Notes: generated by a model from the letters alone, not told the origin. A stretch of 40,977 bases of DNA from Nostoc sp. WHI (GCF_015714725.1 NZ_WBKM01000076.1:1-40977), one strand, 5' to 3'; numbered from the stretch's first letter, positions 8,867 to 18,038 are shown. Translations and numbers: made by a program.

Positions 8867-9253
8867 TCAAGGTTTAATGGCCAGTTCAATTAAATCTTCA
8901 ATTTTCTTGATATTTGGATCACCTGCTAAGTAGCCAATACCGCGATGCAAATGTAAGCGGAATTGGGTGGCGAGGGTTTCTTTGTCGGTGGGATAACCGT
9001 CATTGTGACAGCGTTGCTTAAGGGCGAGGAGGAGAATATCGGACATTTCGCCACCAAAGACACGCCAAGTCATTTCGACATTGCTATCCTGAGGAATTGG
9101 GACGGGGGAAGGTGCGGTTGATTCTGCTAGGGAGCGACAAAATGCCCAACGGCATAAGATATTCCATTGGTCGATTTTGGTGTTGCGCTTAAGTTTGGTA
9201 AGTTGTTCTTTGGCTGTTTGGGAGAGTTTAATTCTTTCGATTGGGGATTCCAT
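8867..9253 (-). CDS. dndE: DNA sulfur modification protein DndE
   Basis: A 128-residue protein, the usual size for DndE. It starts MESPIERIKLSQTAKEQLTKLKR, which matches the family's N-terminal helix, followed by NILCRWAFCRSLAE and the conserved TWRVFGGE segment. HRGIGYLAGDPNI lies at the C-terminal end. DndE is a small protein that in studied examples forms tetramers binding nicked DNA, and it is needed for phosphorothioate insertion. It lies downstream of a MazF-type toxin gene rather than directly behind dndD. Confidence 0.9.
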   Translation of the reverse strand: MESPIERIKLSQTAKEQLTKLKRNTKIDQWNILCRWAFCRSLAESTAPSPVPIPQDSNVEMTWRVFGGEMSDILLLALKQRCHNDGYPTDKETLATQFRLHLHRGIGYLAGDPNIKKIEDLIELAIKP

Positions 9254-9283
9254 AATCTTTCTAAAAATTGAAGTAGTTTTTGC

Positions 9284-9631
9284 TTATAAACCCAAACAGT
9301 AGCGAACAGCAGTTTCAACTTCAAGCATCTTGGAGTCAGAAATTATGCCAACTGCGTCAGCAGGAAAACGATTTGGATCTAAAGAACGAATTTGAAAACA
9401 TAAAAACACTGTTTCTATAAGCAATCCACTGTCACTTGCAGAAACTCGTATATTAGTTGGATAATCACGCTTAATATTTGTTCCTTTCGTACCTACAACT
9501 ACAGTCACAACCAAAGGTAATTCATTGATAGTGTTTATAGATAATACTAAAACTGGTCGTGTACCTGCCTGTTCTCGTCCTTGCACTGGATTAAGATTGA
9601 TAAAATAAATTTCCCCTCTCTCAATACTCAC
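9284..9631 (-). CDS. MazF/PemK-family endoribonuclease toxin
   Basis: A 115-residue protein with the MazF fold start: RGEIYFINLNPVQGREQAGTRPVLVLS (RGEI and GREQAGTRPVLV motifs), then a central KGTNIKRDYPTNIRV and SGLLIETVFLCFQIRSLD. MazF toxins cleave mRNA at short sequences in the cytosol and are held inactive by their antitoxin. The GTG start overlaps the upstream antitoxin stop by 4 bases (GTGA, 9628-9631), a normal toxin-antitoxin arrangement. Its placement between dndD and dndE is unusual: it splits the core phosphorothioation operon. Confidence 0.88.
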   Translation of the reverse strand: MSIERGEIYFINLNPVQGREQAGTRPVLVLSINTINELPLVVTVVVGTKGTNIKRDYPTNIRVSASDSGLLIETVFLCFQIRSLDPNRFPADAVGIISDSKMLEVETAVRYCLGL

Positions 9632-9882
9632 AACTTTTCTAAACTATCCATTTCTGTTACACCAAATTCATGATTGATCGAGGAAATTTCTGCCTGTATA
9701 TCTAAATCACTAGCCATTGCAGCTAGTTGTCCCTTCATATATTTAACATCAGTAAAGTTATTTGATATTTGCTTTTTTTCTTGCACTTGTTTTGTCATAA
9801 GTTCTAAGAGCCATTCTAGTTCTTCTAATGACAAAGCACGTAGATCACGCTCTATTTTTAGTAAATGTGGTGAGTTCATCAT
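9628..9882 (-). CDS. Antitoxin partner of the MazF-type toxin
   Basis: An 84-residue, acidic, helix-rich protein with no clear DNA-binding motif visible. The N-terminus is MMNSPHLLKIERDLRALSLEELEWLLEL; the second Met could also serve as start. Its function is inferred from position and the 4-base coupled overlap with the toxin gene. Such short helical proteins next to MazF commonly wrap the toxin. There is only a 62-base gap to the end of dndD. Confidence 0.75.
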   Translation of the reverse strand: MMNSPHLLKIERDLRALSLEELEWLLELMTKQVQEKKQISNNFTDVKYMKGQLAAMASDLDIQAEISSINHEFGVTEMDSLEKL

Positions 9883-9944
9883 TGCTTATCTACTTTACAA
9901 AGGTTGTTATATATATTGTAAATATCTTTTTTAGACAATATCTA

Positions 9945-11933
9945 CTACCAAAAATATTGATTTTCTAGCACTGTCGTTTGGCGGGTGGAGGAATCGTATT
10001 TTAGGAGGTATTCACGAGCGATCGCTTCGTTTTCTCGCAGTGTTTCTACTTCTTTCTTTCCAATCTCCGTATCCGTAGAAAGCAAAATTACTTGATGACT
10101 GGCGGATGGGAAATAACGCTCAACTAAGTTACTGCGGTGAGAGGAGTCTAGTCTACCGAGTGGCGTGTCGATGGCTACTGGTAGGCGGTGTCCAGAGACT
10201 TTGGCTAAACCCCAGAGGAAGGCGATCGCAAGTAATTGTTTTTCGCCAGCCGAGAGGCGATGTTTAGGCACAGGTTTACCATTTAAATCGTAAAGCAAAA
10301 GGCTGAAAGTCTTAGTATCAATAGTGATGCGATGCACTAAGTCTGATTTATGGAGAAGATAAAGGAAGCAATTTTTAACTTCTTCTTCTAATTTATTGAG
10401 TTTTCGCAGAGTTAATTTTTCACGAAAAATCTTGAGTGTGTTTTGAACTTTAGCCGCAGAGTTAATAATATGTTCACTATTTTTATGTTTAATATTTTCT
10501 ACAGTATAATCACTTAATTCCTTTTTTGATTTGGCAATAATAGTTTCTAACTCAGCTAAACGGCGGCGGATTGTTTCGTAATTTGCTTTAGCTTCAACAA
10601 CTTGATTTTGTGCTGCTTCTAGTGCTTGACGCAGCTTTGTATAATCTTCTGGTGCTGCTGCTGTTTGCACCTGTCTTTCTAGAGTATGAATTTCTTCTTC
10701 TTTATTTTTGAGAATAGCTAATTTCTCTTTGGCAGAAAGTTGAGAATTTTGTAAGTGATAGATGAGATTATCTAGCTGACTTAAAGTTTCATCATCAGCT
10801 AATAGCCAAAGTGCTTCTATCTGGATAGTCTTTGCATATAAACTATCTACATCTTGGATTAAAAATGATTGAATTTTCTCAATTTCTATCGGAGAAATTT
10901 CTACTTGATTTAGCCAAGTGAGTAAACGCTGATCTCGTTCAATTAACAAATCTTTAGAAATTTGTACTTGTTGATGGCGAAATTCCTTTTCCCCCTGTGT
11001 CTGCGTCTGATTAAGCAAATTAGGAATTAATGCCAGAGGTAAAACATCAGCCGCCAATTCAGACATTGACTGACGCACTTGTTCAATTTCCGCAATTTTT
11101 GTATGCTGTTGTAATTCTAGTTGATTGCGTTCAGCTGCAATCTTCCCACCTTCAGAAATAAATTTATCAAAGGCTTCTTGCTGCTTTTGTTCTAACTCTT
11201 CTACCTGATTTTTGAGAATTTCTACTTTGTCTCCTGTTGTTTGATAATCTTCTTGCTGTTGGGTTAACCTAGCTTCAATTTCCTCTATATTTGCTAAGTC
11301 CTTACTATTACCAACTTCTTTAAGTTTACGGTTAACTAAAATATCTAAATCAACTGCTAAACGATCTGCTAACTCTAACCCTAAAAGTCCACGAATTGCA
11401 TCTACTACAACTGGTGGTGGTGTTTCCTGTTCTGCAAGTTCTTTAACTTGTTCACCATCAAAGAGAAATAAGTTAGAAATTCCTAAAGGCAAAAGATTTT
11501 CAATATATTCATCCCAGATATTAACTAAAGCATCAGGCCAGGTATCACTGTCGCCTAAAATACCTAATGTATCTTTGCCATCTTTAGGATTTTTTACCCA
11601 ACTACGGACAACACGGTATTTTATTGGTTTATCGTTTTCAATATGTTCAAAAAGCAACTCAATCCGGGTGTCTGCAACTGGATCAATTTTATTGTTAACA
11701 CATTGATTGAGAAAATCACTATAACTTAAATTACCACGGGTAGAACATTGGGCGCGAGCGCCATAAAGGGCGAGACGAATGGCATCCATAAGGGTAGTTT
11801 TTCCGCCGCCATTCATCCCACCTAATAAGATAATTGGGCGTGAGGTTTCCTCATCAATTTTTGGGTTAAGGTTGATTACCTGTTTTCCACTGTAGGGGCC
11901 AAAGTTTTGTAGAACGAGTTCAAGAAATATCAT
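9945..11933 (-). CDS. dndD: DNA sulfur modification protein DndD (Rad50/SMC-like ATPase)
   Basis: A 662-residue ATPase. Walker A is GGMNGGGKTT at residues 38-47. A long coiled coil runs from about 220 to 520. The ABC signature LSAGEKQ is at about 560-566 and Walker B LPVAIDTPLG has its Asp at 589. DndD in model systems hydrolyses ATP and is thought to open or nick DNA for sulfur insertion. It lies downstream of dndC, with a Uma2-type gene between them. The length fits the family. The second DndD-like ATPase at 20384-22456 is a diverged relative and not a simple copy. Confidence 0.93.
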   Translation of the reverse strand: MIFLELVLQNFGPYSGKQVINLNPKIDEETSRPIILLGGMNGGGKTTLMDAIRLALYGARAQCSTRGNLSYSDFLNQCVNNKIDPVADTRIELLFEHIENDKPIKYRVVRSWVKNPKDGKDTLGILGDSDTWPDALVNIWDEYIENLLPLGISNLFLFDGEQVKELAEQETPPPVVVDAIRGLLGLELADRLAVDLDILVNRKLKEVGNSKDLANIEEIEARLTQQQEDYQTTGDKVEILKNQVEELEQKQQEAFDKFISEGGKIAAERNQLELQQHTKIAEIEQVRQSMSELAADVLPLALIPNLLNQTQTQGEKEFRHQQVQISKDLLIERDQRLLTWLNQVEISPIEIEKIQSFLIQDVDSLYAKTIQIEALWLLADDETLSQLDNLIYHLQNSQLSAKEKLAILKNKEEEIHTLERQVQTAAAPEDYTKLRQALEAAQNQVVEAKANYETIRRRLAELETIIAKSKKELSDYTVENIKHKNSEHIINSAAKVQNTLKIFREKLTLRKLNKLEEEVKNCFLYLLHKSDLVHRITIDTKTFSLLLYDLNGKPVPKHRLSAGEKQLLAIAFLWGLAKVSGHRLPVAIDTPLGRLDSSHRSNLVERYFPSASHQVILLSTDTEIGKKEVETLRENEAIAREYLLKYDSSTRQTTVLENQYFW

Positions 11934-12126
11934 TGATTTTTAAGATTAACATGAGTTCGACAGCGATCGCAGAAGCAGAAAGTTTGTGATGAAAGGGATC
12001 AGATAAAATTAATTAGATGGTTTTGTCTGACGCATTGAGAAAAAATATTGTCTATGAAATATAGATAATACCATCACTAACTGTTAAGAAATGCGATCGC
12101 ATCTGTCTCGGTGTTGGTAAGCGTGG

Positions 12127-12747
12127 CTAGATTTGCACACCTCCAGCTTGAAAAATCTGTTCGGCGGTTAAATTAAATTCTGGGAAAGTAGGCGAGACAA
12201 TATGGGTATCGCCTTTAAATTGAGTAACTTGGTACTCACCATCAATTAATTGATAAATAGATATAGTAGGCAGTTTAGGATTGCCAATAAACTTCCTAGC
12301 ACCATAAGCCGCATAATCTATAATCCAATATTCGGGAATACCTATAGCTTCATAATCAGCTAATTTTTTGTAGTAATCATCCCGCCAATTAGTACTAACA
12401 ACTTCAATAACTAAGGGAATAGATGCAGCTTGAGATACAGTTGATTCCCTTTTCCATAAAGGCTCATTCACTAAATTTGGTCGATTGATTATTAAGATAT
12501 CTGGTGAATAAGCTGATTCACCTTCAAAGGGCTTGACTAATACAGTTTTTGGAATGTAATAAGGTAAATTTAAACGCTTGATATCAACCGATATTTCTAG
12601 TGCCAAAAAACCAACAACATCCTCATGATCTCCCACTGGTTGTGCCATTTCAACAATCACACCATCATGTAATTCGTATCTTCCACCCTCAGGCCGCCAA
12701 GCTGCAAAATCTTCAAAAGTTACTAATTTGTGTGTGGCTTGAATCAT
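12127..12747 (-). CDS. Uma2 family endonuclease-like protein (DUF820)
   Basis: A 206-residue member of the abundant cyanobacterial Uma2/DUF820 family with a PD-(D/E)xK nuclease fold. Visible pieces are YELHDGVIVEMAQP, YSPDILII (catalytic Asp), PLVIEVVSTNWRDDYYKKLADYEAIGIPEYWIID (Glu and Lys) and IYQLIDGEYQV. Function in vivo is unknown; these genes spread widely in cyanobacterial genomes. It sits between dndC and dndD on the same strand, 75 bases after dndC and 193 before dndD, so it is likely an insertion into the dnd operon. Confidence 0.85.
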   Translation of the reverse strand: MIQATHKLVTFEDFAAWRPEGGRYELHDGVIVEMAQPVGDHEDVVGFLALEISVDIKRLNLPYYIPKTVLVKPFEGESAYSPDILIINRPNLVNEPLWKRESTVSQAASIPLVIEVVSTNWRDDYYKKLADYEAIGIPEYWIIDYAAYGARKFIGNPKLPTISIYQLIDGEYQVTQFKGDTHIVSPTFPEFNLTAEQIFQAGGVQI

Positions 12748-12822
12748 AGAACCTCGCTTATTTTAAGATAACCCAACTTTGTCAAGCGTTCTTTAAGTAG
12801 TTTGGTTGACTCACTTCTTCTA

Positions 12823-14439
12823 TTATTCTGAGTTTTCCTTTTTAAATTTCATACTTGCCCAAGCTACCTGCTCATCGCTTTCAGCTTCATCTACTTCATT
12901 GATTGCTGCAACATCGCCTAAAGTCATCTGCTTGACTTTTGCAACGTCACCTTGACTAACTGCTTCGCTTAATTCGCGTTTCAAACGAGCATTTTTAATC
13001 GCATCTTCTGGAGAACGAGAACTCGTATTAAAACATTTTTCTAAAGTTTCGTATATTCCCACGCGACGAGTCTTTTTGCGATACTGGCGTTCTGTGTCTA
13101 ACAATTTCGCCATGAGTTCCAAGTGCATCGCGTCACCTTCACAGATTTCTTCTAATACTATCCATTCATCACGGCCTAGTAGGCTATAGTCAGCACCAGG
13201 ACGGGGGTCTTGAAATTCTTCACCTGTCACTTCTTGATAAATCCGGGGTAAGCTATCATCAAATTCGTGTTTTTCTTCTAGCCAAATGCGGCGGATTTCG
13301 CTCATTTCTTCTAAAGTAATTAGGGTGATATCGCGCATATTTTCTGGCGCTGTCCGACGGGTTTTTGTTTGCGCTTCTAATAATCGTCTCAGCCAATGTT
13401 CCCGCCAATATTTGGTATAGGGGCCAGGTATTGGTTCAATGGAGATTTCCCCGTTTTTATTTCGCTCAAAAAGCTGAACTTCTCCCCAAATTCTTCTAAA
13501 GTCTCTCTTGTCTCGGTCATCTTGAATATCTAGTTCATTACGAATATCTAATAGAGGCTGCATCCATTCTTTTTCTTCATCATTTTGGATCATCGCTTCC
13601 ATTGATTTATCCTTATTCACTAGTGTGCAAACCCAGCAGCCAAATCGGGAATCACCACAACTAGGAGTAGAAGTATCAACAACTAGAGGACATTCATTAT
13701 CGGCTGTAGCACCTCGATACATAGCAAATAATTCTTTATTGCTTTGTCCCCAAGGATTATCACATTGATTAAGGTATATCCAGACATCGTTATTACTCCA
13801 ATCTTCTATAGGGGTATAGATTAGGGAGTTGGGTAGGCTGGCATTAGGACTTAGGCGATCGCGTACTCGATCGACTTGATGCTTTTTCATTGTGGCAGCA
13901 CGTTTGGCGCTTTCTGCTTTGCGAGTACCCAATACAAGAATTGTTTCACCGTTAGCTCTAACTATTTCACGGATGAATTGATTAGCAGGATTAATTTTTA
14001 AGCGTGGTGTACACCAGCGAAACTGGTTACGAGGTGCTGGATATCCTTTACCAATAAGATTTACCCAAAATGTATCTTCAATTACTGGTTGTAGTAGATG
14101 TGGATCAATTGGCATCCCCTGTTTCTTAGCAGCTACCTTGAGATTCTGCATGGATTTGTGAACCCAAGCAGACACTACAGGATTTTCCACCTGAGTATCG
14201 GTTGTAATTACATATATAGTTTTAGTTCTTTTTTCTGGAGAAAGAGCAGCGATCGCATTCCATACAAGCTGCAATACTGTACTAGAATCTTTTCCCCAAG
14301 ACACGCCTAAAACCCAAGGTATCTCATCTAAACAATACAATTCTTGAATTTCAGTGTTGAGAACTTGGATATAGTCCACTAACTCTGCTACAGTACGTGT
14401 TTGCTGAACTATTTTTTCTGGTTGTTGTGCTGTAGTCAT
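12823..14439 (-). CDS. dndC: DNA sulfur modification protein DndC (PP-loop, Fe-S)
   Basis: A 538-residue protein of the PAPS reductase/PP-loop family. The PP-loop SWGKDSS is at residues 47-53, and a second family motif GTRKAESAKRAA lies at 171-182. Four cysteines, C250, C261, C268 and C271 (in CGDSRFGCWVC), fit the [4Fe-4S] cluster that DndC carries in model systems. Its ATP pyrophosphatase activity is thought to prime sulfur transfer into the DNA backbone. A basic and acidic helical tail follows. It is the first gene of the minus-strand dnd run and is divergent from the DGQHR gene at 14612, sharing a 172-base regulatory region. Confidence 0.94.
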   Translation of the reverse strand: MTTAQQPEKIVQQTRTVAELVDYIQVLNTEIQELYCLDEIPWVLGVSWGKDSSTVLQLVWNAIAALSPEKRTKTIYVITTDTQVENPVVSAWVHKSMQNLKVAAKKQGMPIDPHLLQPVIEDTFWVNLIGKGYPAPRNQFRWCTPRLKINPANQFIREIVRANGETILVLGTRKAESAKRAATMKKHQVDRVRDRLSPNASLPNSLIYTPIEDWSNNDVWIYLNQCDNPWGQSNKELFAMYRGATADNECPLVVDTSTPSCGDSRFGCWVCTLVNKDKSMEAMIQNDEEKEWMQPLLDIRNELDIQDDRDKRDFRRIWGEVQLFERNKNGEISIEPIPGPYTKYWREHWLRRLLEAQTKTRRTAPENMRDITLITLEEMSEIRRIWLEEKHEFDDSLPRIYQEVTGEEFQDPRPGADYSLLGRDEWIVLEEICEGDAMHLELMAKLLDTERQYRKKTRRVGIYETLEKCFNTSSRSPEDAIKNARLKRELSEAVSQGDVAKVKQMTLGDVAAINEVDEAESDEQVAWASMKFKKENSE

Positions 14440-14490
14440 TTCTCCTTCTCTCTGGAAACACTGGCGTAATATCTGGGCAAATAGAATTCA

Positions 14491-14528
14491 CGTCTACATA
14501 GACAAAACCCGCCGACCTGGGTTGAAAA
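14491..14528. repeat. Copy of a Nostoc dispersed repeat in the dndC leader
   Basis: These 38 bases match 20257-20294 at about 32 positions (shared GACAAAACCCGCC core). The segment lies upstream of the dndC start and directly beside the palindromes at 14529-14571. It looks like a partial element that entered the divergent promoter region. Confidence 0.6.
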
Positions 14529-14571
14529 AAAGTTTTTAAAAACTTTACTACTAATATCCAAATTTTTGGAT
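14529..14571. promoter_or_regulatory. Two palindromes in the divergent dndC / dndB-type promoter region
   Basis: AAAGTTTTTAAAAACTTT (14529-14546) is a perfect 18-bp palindrome. ATCCAAATTTTTGGAT (14556-14571) has perfect 7-bp arms around a TT. They lie in the 172 bases between the divergent dndC and dndB-type genes. DndB regulates transcription of dnd genes in Streptomyces by binding promoter DNA, so these are operator candidates. The first is AT-only in its centre and may be chance. Confidence 0.45.
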
Positions 14572-14611
14572 AATTAAACGACATAATCCTATTCTGTTTT
14601 TAAAATTTAAC

Positions 14612-16213
14612 ATGAAAGATAGTGCATCTGACCCAACGGCTGACATTGCTAGAGAGTACCTGGAACGAGAAAACAAGGAAAAACAGGTACTAGCTTTACT
14701 CCTAGAGAAGTTTGTAGGGAGAAAAGATCAGATTCTTGTTCAGAAAACCGAGATGGGTGGTACGGAGGCTTATGTTAGTTCTGTTACCTTGGAATGGTTT
14801 GCAGGTCGGGTTCACTTCGCCTCTGGCTTACCTCTGTTTCAAAAAAAGTATAATCCTGAAACTGATAATGTCGAGATTGACGCGGATAGTATTGATGAAA
14901 TTCAGCAGCGTCCTCTTGATTGGTCACGTCAAGCACCTCTAGTGCAATATTTAGCGGCTCGACAAAATCATAAATTTCCGCCAGTGTTAGTAGTAATTAA
15001 TCAACCGTGGGTGGATAATCCCAAAGCTGCTGAGTGGGATAGTGAAGGATGCGCCACAAAATCTACTACTGATTTCATCCCCCTAGATAAAGACGCTAAA
15101 GTAGGTCTGCTAAATATTTCTGAAGATGATGTAACTATTTATGCGTTAGATGGTCAACACCGATTAATGGGTGTACAGGGGTTGATGGAGTTAATTAAAA
15201 CTCGTAAACTCCAGCGCTATAAAAAAGATAAAGGTGCTGATGACAGTTTTATTACAGTCAATGATTTGATAGAAAAGTATCAAGTAGACCTTGCTTACTT
15301 GCAAAATTTACCCAAGGAAAAAATTGGTATTGAGTTCATCTGTGCGGTAGCGGCTGGGGAAACTCGCACCCAGGCAAGGCGGAGAGTGAGATCGATTTTT
15401 GTTCATGTCAACCTGATGGCTGCACCCTTGACTAAAGGGCAGTTAACACAGTTAAATGAAGATGATGGTTTTGCGATCGTTGCGAGAAAAATTGCAGTTA
15501 CACATCCACTATTAGAACAACGACAAGAGCGGAATCCTCGTGTTAATTGGAATAGTGCAACAGTGGCTTCCAATTCTACAGTTTTGACGACTTTGCAAGC
15601 TCTGCAAGATATGTCTGAGCGATATTTGGCTCAAAAGTTCCCTCATTGGAAACCCTTGGAGAAAGGTCTAATTCCAATGCGTCCAGAGGATGAAGAACTT
15701 GAGCAGGGAATTGAGGAATTTAGAAAGTTATTTGATTCTTTGGCTAGTCTTTCCAGTTATAAAATTTTAGAACACGAGGGTACACCAGCTTTACGGCGCT
15801 TCAGCTTTGAGAAGGATGGAGGTGAAGGAAATATGCTTTTCCGTCCAGTTGCTCAAGTTGCATTAGCGCAAGCTATCGGAATTTTGGTTTTTAAAAAAGG
15901 TTTCTCCCTGGCAGATATTTTTAAGAAACTGCGGAAGTTTGACCAGCAAGGTGGTTTTAGTGGTATGGAATATCCTCAATCTCTCTGGTATGGGGTTTTG
16001 TATGACCCAAATAAAAAGCGGGTGCAGGTTGCTGGACGAGATTTAGCGGCGAAATTATTGCTATATATCCTGGGTGGAATTCAGGAACAGATGGAACGTG
16101 CTGAACTTCGTAAGGCTTTGGCGGATGCTAGGACTGTGGAAGATAAAACTATAGGTTTTGATGGCAAGTTTGTTGATCCAAAAGCTGTAGGACTTCCACA
16201 TATCCTGAATTAG
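14612..16213 (+). CDS. DGQHR-domain protein, long DndB-type paralogue
   Basis: A 533-residue protein with the family signature DGQHR at residues 180-184 (context IYALDGQHRLMGVQGL), followed by RVRSIFVHVNLMAAPLTKGQLTQLNEDDGF, the second conserved segment of DndB-like proteins. DndB has been linked to control of dnd transcription and to limiting modification. This protein is longer than the usual 350-400 residue DndB. It starts a plus-strand pair with the shorter DGQHR gene at 16319, 105 bases away, and diverges from dndC. Whether both bind DNA or only one is the true DndB is not decided by the sequence. Confidence 0.8.
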   Translation: MKDSASDPTADIAREYLERENKEKQVLALLLEKFVGRKDQILVQKTEMGGTEAYVSSVTLEWFAGRVHFASGLPLFQKKYNPETDNVEIDADSIDEIQQRPLDWSRQAPLVQYLAARQNHKFPPVLVVINQPWVDNPKAAEWDSEGCATKSTTDFIPLDKDAKVGLLNISEDDVTIYALDGQHRLMGVQGLMELIKTRKLQRYKKDKGADDSFITVNDLIEKYQVDLAYLQNLPKEKIGIEFICAVAAGETRTQARRRVRSIFVHVNLMAAPLTKGQLTQLNEDDGFAIVARKIAVTHPLLEQRQERNPRVNWNSATVASNSTVLTTLQALQDMSERYLAQKFPHWKPLEKGLIPMRPEDEELEQGIEEFRKLFDSLASLSSYKILEHEGTPALRRFSFEKDGGEGNMLFRPVAQVALAQAIGILVFKKGFSLADIFKKLRKFDQQGGFSGMEYPQSLWYGVLYDPNKKRVQVAGRDLAAKLLLYILGGIQEQMERAELRKALADARTVEDKTIGFDGKFVDPKAVGLPHILN

Positions 16214-16318
16214 CAAAGTTAAGTATAGATTTTTCAGTGTGGTTTTTACCGATGCTACAGTCCATAAGGGTTGTATATCATGTTTGCTAACATCTACTAA
16301 TTTATATTAGGTATTTAT

Positions 16319-17509
16319 ATGACTCAACTAATTGAAGATGATAATAATAGTATTTCTCCTCAGATGAAAGCTCAGTTTAGCTCCTTTATTGAGCCATTTT
16401 TCTCACAATATCATCGTGATCGCTGCTATCCGGGGCTGATTTTTCAGCAGGGAAAGCGGACAATGCTGCAAATTAATGTACCTGCGAGTGACTTTTCTGG
16501 TCTTCTCCAAGCGAAACCATCCACTGGGAATGATCCTGATTCTGGTAAAAATCGTCCAGAGGTTAAAGGTCATGCTGATGAAATTAAAAAATATATTGTT
16601 GACCGTTCTCGAAAAGCAAAACCTTGGATTATAGGAACTCTGACTGCTAATGTAGCTCCAAAAGACATAACAATTCTTGAACTGGCTAGGGGTATTTGTC
16701 TAGTTGTTATTCGTCGTGGAGTCAAGTTGGATATAACTGATGGACAACATCGTAAACGTGCAATTCATGAATTAATAGAAAGTACTGAAAGCCACTTAAT
16801 TAGTGATGATGATTTTGCAATTACTCTAGTTTTAGAGGGTGATTTTCAACAGTGTCAGGCAGATTTCAGAGACATGGCTCAAACAAAACAACTAGATAAA
16901 TCATTGTTATTATCATTTGGTGAGTTCTCTGGTCGAGTTGGTATCACTAAAGAATTAATAAAACGAGTGCCAATGTTTCAGGGTAAAACGGAGAAGATTA
17001 AATCAAGTCCTGCAACCAAACAAAAGCTGATTTACACAACTAATTTTATAGCTAGGTTTGTAAGTTGTGTTTTTACGAACGATCCAAGTAATCAGCTTCG
17101 AGATTATGATGTTTATCAAGCATCTGATGCTTTGGTTATTTGTCTTAATAGATTTTTCTCAGAATGTAGTAACACTGAGTATATTGCTGATACGACTGTT
17201 GAAGAACTAACACCAGATCAAGTAGGCACATTTAAAGAAGATTGTATTCTAGGTATAAGTGTAGGGCTGGAAGTTTTAGGGCGTTTATTGCACTATATAT
17301 ATGATCCAGAAAACAATTATTTTAATGAAGACAAAATTTCACAACTAGCACAGTTAGATTGGTCAAGAGAAAACCAACTTTGGAAGGATAATGTAATTAG
17401 AATAGATGCCCAACCTAAAAATCCAGACAAGCCATATAGAATATCTGCTACTGTTAGTGCAGTAACAGATGCAGTCAAAACAGTAAAAATTACACTGGGG
17501 TGGATGTAA
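16319..17509 (+). CDS. dndB: DNA sulfur modification protein DndB (DGQHR domain)
   Basis: A 396-residue DndB-type protein. NRPEVKGHADEIKKYIVDRS followed by PWIIGTLTANV resembles the N-terminal part of DndB, and DITDGQHRKRAIHELI carries the DGQHR motif at residues 141-145. The next segment FRDMAQTKQLDKSLLLSFGE also fits the family. Its size is close to known DndB. It lies 105 bases after another DGQHR gene and is oriented opposite to the gene at 17539, with 29 bases between stop codons. I give it the symbol because its layout is closest to classic DndB, but the longer paralogue may share the role. Confidence 0.72.
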   Translation: MTQLIEDDNNSISPQMKAQFSSFIEPFFSQYHRDRCYPGLIFQQGKRTMLQINVPASDFSGLLQAKPSTGNDPDSGKNRPEVKGHADEIKKYIVDRSRKAKPWIIGTLTANVAPKDITILELARGICLVVIRRGVKLDITDGQHRKRAIHELIESTESHLISDDDFAITLVLEGDFQQCQADFRDMAQTKQLDKSLLLSFGEFSGRVGITKELIKRVPMFQGKTEKIKSSPATKQKLIYTTNFIARFVSCVFTNDPSNQLRDYDVYQASDALVICLNRFFSECSNTEYIADTTVEELTPDQVGTFKEDCILGISVGLEVLGRLLHYIYDPENNYFNEDKISQLAQLDWSRENQLWKDNVIRIDAQPKNPDKPYRISATVSAVTDAVKTVKITLGWM

Positions 17510-17538
17510 AGTTATTGCTTTTAACCATTGCTTAAAAA

Positions 17539-18000
17539 TCAAGATAGGAATTTGCTTAGATCAAATTCCTCATCTTGCTGCTCTGCATTCGTTCTTTCAT
17601 AACTAAGAATCAATAAAAGTCGCTCTGAATAGTCTACTGCTCCACGCAGTTCATTTTGTATAATCTCTAAACCAGCATTAGCATACTCTTCAAAAATGTG
17701 AATGCGTTGCTCGTCAGCTACATTATCATCACCTATAACCTTAATGTTTTCTGTTTCGGTGATAGCCAACAAATTAATTAATAGAGTGAAGCTGCTAGTA
17801 AAATAATCTTGTCGCAGTGGGGATAAATCTTTAGAAATTATGTCTAAAGGAATGCGCTTTTTATTTTTAACGCCTAATGCTGCTGCAAACACCATAACTT
17901 CTACATAAGTTTGAAAAGGCCCAGTTGTGTCTTTTGATGCTACTAGAGATTTCACCAACTCAGCCTTATCTTTAGCAACCCTGATTCTGTTTGCAGCCAT
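17539..18000 (-). CDS. DNA phosphorothioation-associated protein 4
   Basis: A 153-residue protein that fits the small family found with dnd genes, known only by association. It starts MAANRIRVAKDKAELVKSLV with KDTTGPFQTYVEVMVFAAALG, and continues with KRIPLDIISKDLSPLRQDYF, which are recurrent in that family. It is mostly helical, has no enzyme motif, and ends in an acidic tail EFDLSKFLS. It is convergent with dndB, so it has its own promoter. The facing effector-type genes start over 2 kb away. Confidence 0.8.
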   Translation of the reverse strand: MAANRIRVAKDKAELVKSLVASKDTTGPFQTYVEVMVFAAALGVKNKKRIPLDIISKDLSPLRQDYFTSSFTLLINLLAITETENIKVIGDDNVADEQRIHIFEEYANAGLEIIQNELRGAVDYSERLLLILSYERTNAEQQDEEFDLSKFLS

Positions 18001-18038
18001 TGTTCTAATATATACATTGTTGCTATATTAACCGAAAA

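Noticed and set aside
14351..14584. Minus-strand frame over the dndC start and promoter
   Set aside because: It overlaps the dndC N-terminus in another frame and crosses a dispersed repeat; no family resemblance.
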